This document shows positions 42,485-51,189 of a DNA stretch of 64,000 bases, one piece after another. The DNA is from an uncultured bacterium (GTDB lineage: Bacteria > Bacillota > Clostridia > Lachnospirales > Lachnospiraceae): assembly GCA_905216215.1 (NCBI GenBank), contig CAJMSZ010000004.1:8372-72371 (forward strand). Reading direction: 5' to 3'. The notes beneath the pieces are model-generated. The model did no database searches and had not been told where the DNA came from. It saw only the letters and a list, made by a program, of their open reading frames with translations. The translations under genes and the position numbers were made by a program. The first letter of the stretch is position 1. Each line of letters begins with the position of its first letter.

Positions 42485-43765
42485 TTAAAAAACGATTCCA
42501 CCTGTAGGTCGAATACGAAGTACATGACAGCATCCTTGTCCAAGTACATTTTCTAATGTATTTTTAAATCCACTCACATCTTCCAAAGGCACAAATGCCT
42601 GAATGGTTCCTGCAAATCCTCCTCCATGTACACGGCATGCACCTTTGCCATTCAATGCCTTTTCTGCCATCGTTAAGGCAACTGCCATATCCTGATGTTC
42701 CACACCAGCCGTTGGTGTGATATTCTGCAAAAGCTCCCTTGAAGAGCGTCCGGATTCCCTTACCAAATTCAAAAATCTTTCTTTCTCTCTTCTTTCCAAA
42801 GCTTCTGCCTCTTCTGTCGCTCTTTTATCATCTGCATAGAAATGCAGTGCTCTGAGAACTGCTCTGTCTCCTGCCGCCTGGCGCAATGACTTCAAATTTG
42901 CCATCACATCTTCTTCTTTAACTTCTCTTAGCACCTGCTTTCCAAAATAAGCTGCCACCCTTCCCATTTCCAGTGGTATCGATGCATACTCCCCGGTCAA
43001 TGCCGCGTGATCAGCTCCGCAATCAATGATACAGAGTGCCAGTCCCAGCCCCTCCAAATCAGCAGTTACTGTTTTTACAATTGGAGCCGATGGGTCAGCA
43101 AAATCAATAGACACTGCATTTCCTACAGAAGATGCTGTCTGATCCATCAATCCACTCGGTTTTCCAAAATACAAGTTTTCTGCTTTCTGTCCTATTTTTG
43201 CAATCGTAACCGCATCCAGTTCATCATGGCAGAACAGATGATTTCCTGCCGTTCCAAACAACACCTCACAAGCTGCCGATGATGATAAGCCTGATCCCGG
43301 CAATACATTGGAAACTGCATACATATCAAAACCAGCCACCGGATATCCTGCCTGATTCATCTGTGCCAGCACACCACGTATCAATGATGCTGTTGTTTCT
43401 TTCTCTTCTTCCTGTGGTTCTAAATCAGATAAATTTACAACTGTCATGGGCCAGCCTTCCGACTGAAACCGAACAGTATCTGTTCCATTGAATGACGCGC
43501 ATGCCAGAATATCTAAATTGACTGCCGCTGCCAACACATGTCCATGCTGATGGTCTGTGTGATTTCCACAAATCTCCGTGCGTCCCGGAGCCGAGCAAAG
43601 CACCAGTTCCGTATCTTCCTCTGCTCCAAAACATTTTCTAAATTCTTCCAGAACATGAACCGTCCTTTCTCTCGCTGACTCAATATTTTCACATCCCAGA
43701 CTTCTCAATGTCTGATCCATTTCTCCTGATTTTAAAGTCTGATACATATCTTTCCATTTCTTCAA
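42485..43765 (-). CDS. galK: Galactokinase
   Basis: GalK phosphorylates galactose to galactose-1-phosphate with ATP. The 426-residue GHMP kinase has the galactose-binding signature GRTEICGNHTDHQHGHVL near residues 57-74, the ATP loop LPGSGLSSSAACE near residues 154-166, and the C-terminal motif VHGGGFAGTIQAF. The start appears to be a TTG at 43765 behind an AAGGAGT site; an ATG seven codons in is possible. Followed by galT with a 22-base gap. All three GHMP motifs are intact. Confidence 0.94.
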   Translation of the reverse strand: MKKWKDMYQTLKSGEMDQTLRSLGCENIESARERTVHVLEEFRKCFGAEEDTELVLCSAPGRTEICGNHTDHQHGHVLAAAVNLDILACASFNGTDTVRFQSEGWPMTVVNLSDLEPQEEEKETTASLIRGVLAQMNQAGYPVAGFDMYAVSNVLPGSGLSSSAACEVLFGTAGNHLFCHDELDAVTIAKIGQKAENLYFGKPSGLMDQTASSVGNAVSIDFADPSAPIVKTVTADLEGLGLALCIIDCGADHAALTGEYASIPLEMGRVAAYFGKQVLREVKEEDVMANLKSLRQAAGDRAVLRALHFYADDKRATEEAEALERREKERFLNLVRESGRSSRELLQNITPTAGVEHQDMAVALTMAEKALNGKGACRVHGGGFAGTIQAFVPLEDVSGFKNTLENVLGQGCCHVLRIRPTGGIVF

Positions 43766-43804
43766 AATATTCTTACTCCTTTTCTCTTACTATTTTATCT
43801 ACCT

Positions 43805-44374
43805 TTATTTTTTCAAAAAATGTTCCCGGTTTGGATATTCCTGTCGAAATACTTGTAACGCTGCCTCTTGTAAAAGTATAAATTCTTTGTCCATATGTAG
43901 AATATGTGGTGCTCGAAAGGCAATCATGCTAATCTGTTCCGCAATTTTTTTCACCACGCCTTCATCTGACAACTGTCCCATACCAAAGACCAGTGAAGTA
44001 AAGCCTCTGCCTTCCCTACTGATTTTCATAAAACACAAGAATGTATTTTTTAACTCGGACAATAAAATTTCCCGATATTCTTCTCCTTTCCACTCCATTT
44101 CTGACAGACACAAGGCATTCAGAATCTGAGCTGCCTGCCTTCTCTTCCTTCCCGCAAAATCCAGCGTACTTCCTTCTGCCAGATACTTCATTTCCATAAG
44201 ACACCCCAAAAACACATCTTTTTTCGGATTCCTTTTTCCATATCTTGCGCTCCATAGTTTTTCCCGAAATACATCGGCCTCTGATTTTTCGGCGTCCGTA
44301 TTCTGCTTTAAAATTTCCATCCGTTTCAGCGCATCGGTTTCCTGATAAAATGCTTCTGTCCAATTATATTCCAT
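43805..44374 (-). CDS. Uncharacterised helical protein between galK and the response regulator
   Basis: A 189-residue, mostly alpha-helical, soluble protein without signal peptide or membrane segment. Charged helices (EILKQNTDAEKSEADVFREKLW) precede a segment MEMKYLAEGSTLDFAGRKRRQAAQIL. I recognise it only as a conserved hypothetical of Lachnospiraceae-type genomes. The ATG at 44374 overlaps the response-regulator stop by 11 bases and has a GAGGGAA site, so translation may be coupled. The position suggests a role linked to galactose regulation, but that is guesswork. Confidence 0.75.
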   Translation of the reverse strand: MEYNWTEAFYQETDALKRMEILKQNTDAEKSEADVFREKLWSARYGKRNPKKDVFLGCLMEMKYLAEGSTLDFAGRKRRQAAQILNALCLSEMEWKGEEYREILLSELKNTFLCFMKISREGRGFTSLVFGMGQLSDEGVVKKIAEQISMIAFRAPHILHMDKEFILLQEAALQVFRQEYPNREHFLKK

Positions 44375-46001
44375 GCTGTTTTCCCTCATTTTTCAATTCC
44401 TTTTCGGTATGTTTTGCCCTGTATTTGGAAGGTGATACTCCAAATTTCTTTTTGAAAACATAACTAAAATAATTTGCGTCCTGATAGCCTACTCTTTCAG
44501 CAATGGTATAACTCTTCTCATCCGTATTCAAAATCAATTCTGCTGCAACATCCATTCTATAATCGGTTAAATAAGAAATAAATGACTTGCCCATTTCTTT
44601 TTTGAATATAGAAGAAAAATATGAATTTGACACTCCAATGACAGCACATACTACATCCAGTGAAATTTCAGGATCCATGTATTTCTCCTTTACAATATCC
44701 TGTGCTTCCATCGTCAGACGTACAGAGGCGCTGTTTCTCGCTTTCTTTAGTTTTTCATTAATCTTCAAGGCAGTTTTCATCACCCATGAAGTCAATGAAC
44801 TTTCATCCATCTGAGGAACTTTTTCGTAAAGAATCTGTACATCTCCTGACACCTCATGAAAATCAATGGAATTGTTCGCACAGAACTTATAAAAACTACT
44901 TACGATTTCCATGGTTGACATACTATACTGCCCTAGCGTTTCGGTTTTTTTATAAAGCTTCTCGATTTCCTTTCTTACTGCATTTTCAATCCTTTCCCTG
45001 TTTCCTACACGAATTGCCCGAAACAGCTCCCGCATTCTACTCTCTTCCGGCTGACTTAGCATTTTCTGTTCCTTAGGCATAATTTCCCTTATGTTGATTG
45101 CTCTTTTGGTTCCATATAACACTCTGTATGAAACTGCTTCCCGTGCGCTTTCGTAAGAAAGATTAATATCAAATAAGTTATCACAGGTAATTCCCACGCC
45201 AGCCGTAACAACTGCCCCCATCATTCGGTAAGCCCATTTGCAAAACCGATCGCACTCATCCGTTACCTGAACAATCTGCTCTTCTGAATCTAATCCTAAA
45301 ACCAAAATCGTATCACCCAGATAAATAAATTCCTGACATCTCCATTTTTCTGCCAGTCTTTTCTTAATTTCCCGTTCTACCGACATAGATAGCAGTAATG
45401 GGTTCATTCCATCTGGAACATGATTTTCTGAAGTATGAAATTCAACACAGCAAAAAAGAGAACCCTTCAGTGACACCTGATATACTGTCAAAAATCGTTT
45501 ACAATCTTCCTCACTGATTCTGCCCTCAATTAAAGATATAAATAAATTTGACTGCAAAACCGGTAAAATCTCCTGAAAATAATTCTCCAATTTCATATCA
45601 TTTAACTTTTCTTCTCTTTTCCGGTCCAATATGTGCTTTAGTTCAAATAAACATTCAGATAATTCAACCGTCTGAACCGGTTTGAGAATATATTCTTTGA
45701 CATCCAGATGTACCGCTTCCTTTGCATATGCGAATTTATCATAGCCTGTACAAATTATAATATAAATATTTGGATAATCCCGATTCAGTCTTCTTGACAA
45801 TTCTAGCCCGTCCATGTATGGCATCTTTATATCAGTCAACACTACATCTGGTTGTAATTTCTCTACTAACTCCAATGCTTTTATTCCATTGTCAGCATGG
45901 CCTACCACATCAAATCCTAACTCATTCCAATGAATCTGCGTTTCCATCACTTCAATAGCTTCTGCTTCATCATCCACCAGAATTACTTTATATCGTTCCA
46001 T
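44364..46001 (-). CDS. AraC-type two-component response regulator (YesN-like)
   Basis: A 545-residue regulator. A receiver domain (about 1-125) has the acidic pocket VDDEAEAIE, the phospho-acceptor in DVVLTDIKMPYMDG and the Lys of YILKPVQ. A long middle part (about 130-430) of unknown fold follows, then an AraC-type DNA-binding domain with two HTHs (SLDVVCAVIGVSNSYFSSIF and YTIAERVGYQDANYFSYVFK). The ATG at 46001 has an AGAGAGG site. It lies directly downstream of the mgl operon terminator and upstream of galK-galT. No sensor kinase is in the window. Control of mglBAC and gal is likely but inferred. Confidence 0.92.
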   Translation of the reverse strand: MERYKVILVDDEAEAIEVMETQIHWNELGFDVVGHADNGIKALELVEKLQPDVVLTDIKMPYMDGLELSRRLNRDYPNIYIIICTGYDKFAYAKEAVHLDVKEYILKPVQTVELSECLFELKHILDRKREEKLNDMKLENYFQEILPVLQSNLFISLIEGRISEEDCKRFLTVYQVSLKGSLFCCVEFHTSENHVPDGMNPLLLSMSVEREIKKRLAEKWRCQEFIYLGDTILVLGLDSEEQIVQVTDECDRFCKWAYRMMGAVVTAGVGITCDNLFDINLSYESAREAVSYRVLYGTKRAINIREIMPKEQKMLSQPEESRMRELFRAIRVGNRERIENAVRKEIEKLYKKTETLGQYSMSTMEIVSSFYKFCANNSIDFHEVSGDVQILYEKVPQMDESSLTSWVMKTALKINEKLKKARNSASVRLTMEAQDIVKEKYMDPEISLDVVCAVIGVSNSYFSSIFKKEMGKSFISYLTDYRMDVAAELILNTDEKSYTIAERVGYQDANYFSYVFKKKFGVSPSKYRAKHTEKELKNEGKQHGI

Positions 46002-46053
46002 TTCAAAACCTCTCTGTACATTTCGCACATATAAATTTATTTCTGATAAGTAC

Positions 46054-46059
46054 ATTATA
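46054..46059 (-). promoter_or_regulatory. -10 of the response-regulator promoter
   Basis: TGTTATAAT on the minus strand, an extended -10, 52 bases upstream of the response-regulator ATG. The -35 position (TCGCTT) is poor. The likely transcript is regulator, unknown protein, galK, galT. Confidence 0.55.
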
Positions 46060-46104
46060 ACAGATATCTCCATTTAAAGCGAATATTGTTTGCACACAAC
46101 ACAA

Positions 46105-46146
46105 GAAAAAGCCATTCCAATTATCTAAAAGACAAGCAGAATGACT
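46105..46146 (-). terminator. Terminator after mglC
   Basis: AGTCATTC and GAATGGCT on the minus strand (46110-46117 with 46139-46146) pair across a 21-base loop and run into TTTTTC. It ends the mglBAC transcript. Confidence 0.7.
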
Positions 46147-46175
46147 TTCACTTATATAAGTTTCTCTTTTATTTA

Positions 46176-47828
46176 TTATTTTTTCTGTACATACTTCAGA
46201 CAGTCAAGCGTAACAGCCGCCAAAATGATAATACCCTCGAAAATAAACTGAAGGTTCGTATCAATACCAAGAATGGTCAAAGAATATGTCAGGGATGTAA
46301 AAATAAGAACACCAGTTACAACACCTGAAATCTTACCAATACCACCAGTAAAGGATACTCCTCCAACTACGCAGGCCGCAATCGCATCCATATCCCATCC
46401 TTGTCCATAAGCAGCACTACCGGAACCAATCATTCGATTACATTCCAACCATGCACCAAATCCGTAAAGAATACCTGCCAGAATAAACGCTCCCATTGTT
46501 ACCTTAAAAACAGAAATTCCAGATACAGCTGCTGCTTCCGGATTTCCGCCAACCGCATACAAATTCTTTCCAAAAACGGTTTTATTCCAGATAAACCATA
46601 CAACAACAATTGCAGCTATTGCCCAAAGAATAATCGTTGGAAAACGCCCAATCTGCGGAATAAAGGTATTTGGAATTTCAGAATCAATAGCCCCAAAGGA
46701 AACACCCTTTGTTGCATAAGTTACAAGTCCGAAAATAATCAACATATTTGCCATGGTTGAAATAAACGGATGCATTTTAAATTTTGCCATAAAGAATCCG
46801 GCAACCATTGCAAACGCCGTGGTCAATACAACGCAGGCAAGCAATGCCAAAAGCGCCTTTGGAACTGGTGCCATGCCAGAAAAATCAAAAATATGTCCAA
46901 ATACACTACCTGTATTAATTCCCTTATGCATGATAATGGTTGCCGTAACCATTCCCATACCAACCATACGCCCTACAGAAAGGTCAGTACCAGTCAACAG
47001 AATCAGCCCCGCAACACCAAGCGCAAGGAACATTCTCGGTGAAGCCTGCTGAAGAATATTTAAGATATTCGTAACGGTCAGAAGCTGTGTATTCTTCACC
47101 AATGGTGTAATGATACAAAGCGCAATAAAAATCAGAATGATTACAATATACAGTCCATTCCGATAAAGGAATTGTGTCAGGTTAAACGTATATTTATAAT
47201 TTTCAAAACTCTGTTCTTTTTTCTGTCCAAATGTAAATTTAGACATCCTCAGCATATCAATCAGATGAAATTTATGCATATACGCATCATGTCTTCTGTC
47301 TTTGATTTCCTGCAGTCTGGACTCATGTGCCATCTGTGCATCAAATAATTTATTTTTAAGTGTATATTTTTCTGCCTTTATCTCTTCTGCATCTTTCAAA
47401 CTACTTATTTTTTCTTTGTGTTCCGTCTGAATCTCCGCTTTCAGCTTCTCATAATGGTTGTTTTCTGCCTGCTTCTCAGCCTTACAGCTCTGTACAACAA
47501 CATCATAATACTCTTTCTTATAGTGCTCTGAAAGATACTTTTCTGCATCTGTGATCAATTTCGAAATCTGCTGCTTGTTTTCACTTTCTACGCTCTTTGC
47601 CTTTTCCAGTTCTTTCTTGCACTCTTCAATAATCTTACCCTGTTGTTCTTTCGATAAATTCTTATTTTCTTTTGCTACTGCAATTTGATTTTTTAAACTA
47701 TCTACTTTATCAGAACCGTCCACACGAAGTGCATCAATCTGTTCTTGTATTTTTTCAATATACTCGTCAATCGGCTGTAACAGCTTTGCCTCGTCTTCAG
47801 CCGAAAGAATCCTATTGTTATCTGCCAT
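46176..47828 (-). CDS. mglC: Galactose/methyl-galactoside ABC permease with long N-terminal coiled coil
   Basis: The membrane subunit of the Mgl importer. Residues 220-550 hold about ten helices with the BPD-transport type-2 sequence LFLALGVAGLILLTGTDLSVG and GGVSFTGGIGKISG, close to E. coli MglC. Residues 1-220 are an extra soluble region, rich in Lys, Glu and Gln, that reads as a long coiled coil (DEYIEKIQEQIDAL, EECKKELEKAKSVESENKQQ). This makes the protein about 210 residues longer than E. coli MglC. It is last in mglBAC, 19 bases behind mglA. The role of the extension is unknown. Confidence 0.92.
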   Translation of the reverse strand: MADNNRILSAEDEAKLLQPIDEYIEKIQEQIDALRVDGSDKVDSLKNQIAVAKENKNLSKEQQGKIIEECKKELEKAKSVESENKQQISKLITDAEKYLSEHYKKEYYDVVVQSCKAEKQAENNHYEKLKAEIQTEHKEKISSLKDAEEIKAEKYTLKNKLFDAQMAHESRLQEIKDRRHDAYMHKFHLIDMLRMSKFTFGQKKEQSFENYKYTFNLTQFLYRNGLYIVIILIFIALCIITPLVKNTQLLTVTNILNILQQASPRMFLALGVAGLILLTGTDLSVGRMVGMGMVTATIIMHKGINTGSVFGHIFDFSGMAPVPKALLALLACVVLTTAFAMVAGFFMAKFKMHPFISTMANMLIIFGLVTYATKGVSFGAIDSEIPNTFIPQIGRFPTIILWAIAAIVVVWFIWNKTVFGKNLYAVGGNPEAAAVSGISVFKVTMGAFILAGILYGFGAWLECNRMIGSGSAAYGQGWDMDAIAACVVGGVSFTGGIGKISGVVTGVLIFTSLTYSLTILGIDTNLQFIFEGIIILAAVTLDCLKYVQKK

Positions 47829-47846
47829 CGTTCATACCCCTCTCTG

Positions 47847-49355
47847 TTACAAATACTTCGCACTGAGTCTCAATAATTCTTCTTGATCCGTATCCTTTGT
47901 ATTTACAATTCCGGCAAGCCGTCCATTCGACATTACACCGATACGATTTGTAATTCCAAGAATTTCAGGCATTTCCGACGAAACAACAATAATTGTTTTT
48001 CCCTGTTTCGCCATATTGATAATCAGCTCATAAATCTCATATTTCGCACCAACGTCAATACCTCTGGTCGGATCATCCATCATAAATACACTTGGTGAAC
48101 GCTCCAGCCATTTTCCAAAGATGACCTTCTGCTGATTACCGCCAGAAAGACTGGAAATCATATCATCTGGTCCCATACATTTTGTGCGCATGATTTTAAT
48201 CTTTTCAGCTGTGGCTCGTACCATTTCATCACTAGATAACGCGATTCCATGTATATAGTGATTCATGTTGGCAATTGTAGTATTAAACGTAATATCACCT
48301 TTCAAAAACAGACCATTTGCTTTTCTTTCTTCTGTAATCAGCGCAAATCCATGATCCATCGCATCTTTAGGCGAAGAAAAGTTCATAACCTTTCCGTCAT
48401 ATACCACATTTCCTTCTGCTCTGGTACGCATTCCAAATATAGTTTCCAAGAGTTCCGTTCGACCGGCACCAACCAGACCATAAAATCCGAAAATCTCACC
48501 TTTCCGAATGTCAAAGGAAATATTCTGAAGTTTTGGTGCATATTTTGTGGAAAGATTTTGTACAGAGAGAATTTTTTCTCCAGGTTCGTTATCTACCGGC
48601 GGAAATCTGTTATCCAAAGAACGACCTACCATGGCTGAAATCAACTCATTCATGTTCGTATCCTTGCTTTCTTTTGTCATAACCAGACTTCCATCTCTAA
48701 GTACTGATATTTCATCGCAAATTTCAAGAATTTCGTCCATTTTATGGGAAATATAAATAAGTGAAATCCCCTGTGACTTCAATTGACGCATCATTTTAAA
48801 AAGCTTTTCTACTTCTGGTGCTGTAAGTGATGATGTGGGTTCATCCAATACAATGACCTTAGAATGGTAAGATATTGCCTTTGCAATCTCGCACATCTGT
48901 CTCTGCGACACTGACATTTTTTTCATCGGTTGCGACAGATTCACCGTAATTCCAAGCTGACGGAATAAATTGGCCGTTTCCTTTTTCATTCTTCCCTCGT
49001 CGACCATACCCAGCGAGTTTTTTGGATATCGTCCAAGGAACAAATTATCCACAACACTTCTTTCAAGGCACTGATTTAGTTCCTGGTGAACCATTGCTAC
49101 TCCATTTTCCAGTGCATCTTTCGGTCCCGAGAACTCAACTTCTCTGCCATCTAATATAATCGTCCCTTCATCTTTATGATAAGTTCCAAAGAGACATTTC
49201 ATCATTGTCGATTTTCCGGCACCATTTTCACCCATAAGTCCCATAATGGTTCCTGGCTTGACATTCATGTTAATCTGTTTCAACACCTTATTCCTGCCAA
49301 ATGACTTACTCATGCCATTAATCGATAAGATATATTTGTTCTTATCCTCTGCCAT
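47847..49355 (-). CDS. mglA: Galactose/methyl-galactoside ABC importer ATPase
   Basis: A 502-residue ATPase with two ABC domains, as in sugar importers of the MglA/RbsA/XylG group. First domain: Walker A GENGAGKSTMMKCLFG near residues 43-58, signature VSQRQMCEIAKA, Walker B VIVLDEPTSSL. The second domain has the degenerate Walker A GLVGAGRTELLE, typical of this family, and the signature SGGNQQKVIFGKW. It hydrolyses ATP to power galactose uptake through MglC. It lies between mglB and mglC. Confidence 0.95.
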   Translation of the reverse strand: MAEDKNKYILSINGMSKSFGRNKVLKQINMNVKPGTIMGLMGENGAGKSTMMKCLFGTYHKDEGTIILDGREVEFSGPKDALENGVAMVHQELNQCLERSVVDNLFLGRYPKNSLGMVDEGRMKKETANLFRQLGITVNLSQPMKKMSVSQRQMCEIAKAISYHSKVIVLDEPTSSLTAPEVEKLFKMMRQLKSQGISLIYISHKMDEILEICDEISVLRDGSLVMTKESKDTNMNELISAMVGRSLDNRFPPVDNEPGEKILSVQNLSTKYAPKLQNISFDIRKGEIFGFYGLVGAGRTELLETIFGMRTRAEGNVVYDGKVMNFSSPKDAMDHGFALITEERKANGLFLKGDITFNTTIANMNHYIHGIALSSDEMVRATAEKIKIMRTKCMGPDDMISSLSGGNQQKVIFGKWLERSPSVFMMDDPTRGIDVGAKYEIYELIINMAKQGKTIIVVSSEMPEILGITNRIGVMSNGRLAGIVNTKDTDQEELLRLSAKYL

Positions 49356-49383
49356 ATCTCTGTTTCCTTTTCTAAGCGAAAGA

Positions 49384-49405
49384 AGGGCATCAAAACTGAC
49401 ACCCC
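49384..49405 (-). terminator. Intercistronic hairpin between mglB and mglA
   Basis: On the minus strand GGGGTGTCA, a short loop and TGATGCCCT pair with several G-U pairs, followed by TCTTTC. Such hairpins often protect binding-protein mRNA and lower ATPase/permease levels. Full termination is unlikely, as mglA has no other visible promoter. Confidence 0.4.
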
Positions 49406-49442
49406 TCTGTGCATTATCAATCTAATATTTTCAACGAATCTC

Positions 49443-50714
49443 TTACTTTGAGAGAAGTGATGTATATGCAGCTGCATTATCTGTCTTTACCATGTTAATT
49501 GCAAATGCATCATATTCACTTGGATTTCCAAGACGGTTTGTAATGTTAGACTCTGTCTGACCATCTCCACCGATGTAATCTACTTTCAAATTCAAAAGAT
49601 CATCATAGTTCTCAAGAAGTGGCTGATATGTAGAGCTCAGGAAGTTATCTGATGCATTGTAAATGTTCAGCCATACTTTCTTAGATGGGCTCTTTTCTGA
49701 ATCAAGCTGCTTAGATACTTTATCATAAATCTTTGTTGAATCTGTAAAGTCTTTGTAGTTATCTGCTGTTACAGCAATGTTTAACGCATAGTAAGAACGA
49801 TCTTCTTCGCTGTATCTGTAATCCTCACCTTCTGTTAAGCAGTTGCCTGCTTCATCAGGTGTACCGATACCTGTATCAATATCTACACCATCAAGTGAGT
49901 TACGAAGAACTCTTAAAGTCAAGTAAGCCTGAACGTCTGCATGCTGTGAAATTGTTCCACCATATCCTTCTGCAATTGCCGCTACTGCATCACTGTTTGC
50001 ATCGTATCCAAATGTAGGAACCCCACTGTCTTTTGCCCATGCGTTAAACATTGACATTCCCATACCATCATTATTAGAAACAACGATATCAATCTGGTCT
50101 CCGAAAGATGCTGTCCATGTTCCAATTGCATTACCTGCTGTAGCTGCATCCCATGTTGCTCCTGCTGAATTCTTCATTTCCTGAGAAGCAAGCTCACGGA
50201 TTGTAAATTTCTTTCCATTTACTTCAATCTCTGCATCCTGAACAACCTTAGAATTTCCATCTACATTTGTTCCTGCCGGAGTGGAATCAATATTTCCACT
50301 TTCTTCAACACCTGTTCCAAGAGCTGAACGAACTCCACGTGTACGGGCAATAGAATCATTATGTCCGATATCACCGATTGCAAGAACATATCCGATAACT
50401 CCGTCACCGTTTCTGTCAATCTTATCTGCGTTTGCTTTGATGTAATCTACAACCATCTGTCCCTGCAATTCAGCACCCTGATTTGCATCAAATCCTACAT
50501 AATAGGTATCTTTGTTGAAATTCAACGCATCCTGATCCAATTCCCCTGTTGAGCTGTTAGATGGCTGACGATTGAACCAGCAAAGCGGTTTATTCTTGTT
50601 TGCTGCCCCACTGTCTGAAGATCCACCTGAAGAACTTGAAGATCCGCCACACCCTGCAAGCGATAACACAAGTGTCGCTGCCATCATACTAGCCATTACT
50701 TTTTTCATTTTCAT
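49443..50714 (-). CDS. mglB: Galactose-binding lipoprotein of the Mgl importer
   Basis: The extracellular sugar-binding subunit, anchored as a lipoprotein. The lipobox is LSLAGCGG with Cys near residue 22, followed by a Ser/Gly linker. The periplasmic-binding-protein fold shows FNRQPSNSSTGELDQDALN and YVGFDANQGAELQGQMV at the front, RNGDGVIGYVLAIGDIGHND (calcium-type loop), SNNDGMGMSMFNAW and TFGYDANSDAVAAIAEG, all matching galactose/glucose-binding proteins. The ATG at 50714 has a GGGAGGA site; an upstream frame extension contains the promoter. First gene of mglBAC. Confidence 0.95.
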   Translation of the reverse strand: MKMKKVMASMMAATLVLSLAGCGGSSSSSGGSSDSGAANKNKPLCWFNRQPSNSSTGELDQDALNFNKDTYYVGFDANQGAELQGQMVVDYIKANADKIDRNGDGVIGYVLAIGDIGHNDSIARTRGVRSALGTGVEESGNIDSTPAGTNVDGNSKVVQDAEIEVNGKKFTIRELASQEMKNSAGATWDAATAGNAIGTWTASFGDQIDIVVSNNDGMGMSMFNAWAKDSGVPTFGYDANSDAVAAIAEGYGGTISQHADVQAYLTLRVLRNSLDGVDIDTGIGTPDEAGNCLTEGEDYRYSEEDRSYYALNIAVTADNYKDFTDSTKIYDKVSKQLDSEKSPSKKVWLNIYNASDNFLSSTYQPLLENYDDLLNLKVDYIGGDGQTESNITNRLGNPSEYDAFAINMVKTDNAAAYTSLLSK

Positions 50715-50775
50715 TTTAAATTCCTCCCATTTGTTCATTTTGCACCGAAATGCACATGACTTAATAGCTAATTTC

Positions 50776-50857
50776 ATTATAATTACCTATATCAGCTTGG
50801 AACATAGAATATTTTTGGATTAATTATCAAATTTTTATGGGCAAGATAAATATTTTT
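50776..50857 (-). promoter_or_regulatory. mglB promoter with three phased A-tract repeats
   Basis: A TATAAT -10 lies at 50776-50781 (minus strand) with no good -35. Upstream, AAAAATATT at 50808-50816, AAAAATTTG at 50828-50836 and AAAAATATT at 50849-50857 repeat every 20-21 bp, two helix turns. This layout suits an AraC-type activator or intrinsically bent DNA. The regulator at 44364 is a candidate. Confidence 0.5.
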
Positions 50858-50915
50858 ATATATTTTACATAAAACGACCAATCAGGTATAATTAAAATCC
50901 ATTATCCTTCCATTT

Positions 50916-51176
50916 CTAAATTGGTCCATGACCCAGCATATCCACAATCACTTTCATTGCTGCTTTTTCATCCTGCCCATTGCAGATAACTTCTATCTCA
51001 TCACCTTCATTAATACATGCTCCCAACACGCTTAAAACACTCTTAATATTTCCCGCGATATTACAATGTTTAAATGTAATTTCGCAGTCGTAATTTAACA
51101 TTTTCTCACAGAACGCTCCTACATTTTGAAAAGAAAAACCAGATAGATTATGAACTGCTACTTTTCTGCTTATCAT
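50916..51176 (-). CDS. HPr-like domain protein lacking the phosphorylatable His
   Basis: An 86-residue protein of HPr size and fold. The C-terminal two thirds match HPr well: NIKSVLSVLGACINEGDEIEVIC keeps the Ser46 region (KSVL), then GQDEKAAMKVIVDML. At the His15 site, where HPr has GLHARPA, it has GFSFQNV, so PTS phosphotransfer is not expected. The ATG at 51176 has an AAAGAGGG site. It follows cdaR by 13 bases. Crh in Bacillus is a comparable Ser-only HPr paralogue that works in carbon regulation, but the sequence does not show that this is Crh. Confidence 0.85.
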   Translation of the reverse strand: MISRKVAVHNLSGFSFQNVGAFCEKMLNYDCEITFKHCNIAGNIKSVLSVLGACINEGDEIEVICNGQDEKAAMKVIVDMLGHGPI

Positions 51177-51189
51177 GTTTACGCCCTCT

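Noticed and set aside
50876..50926. GACCAAT / ATTGGTC inverted pair as a terminator of the HPr-like gene
   Set aside because: The loop is nearly 40 bases and one arm lies within the coding end, so stability is doubtful.
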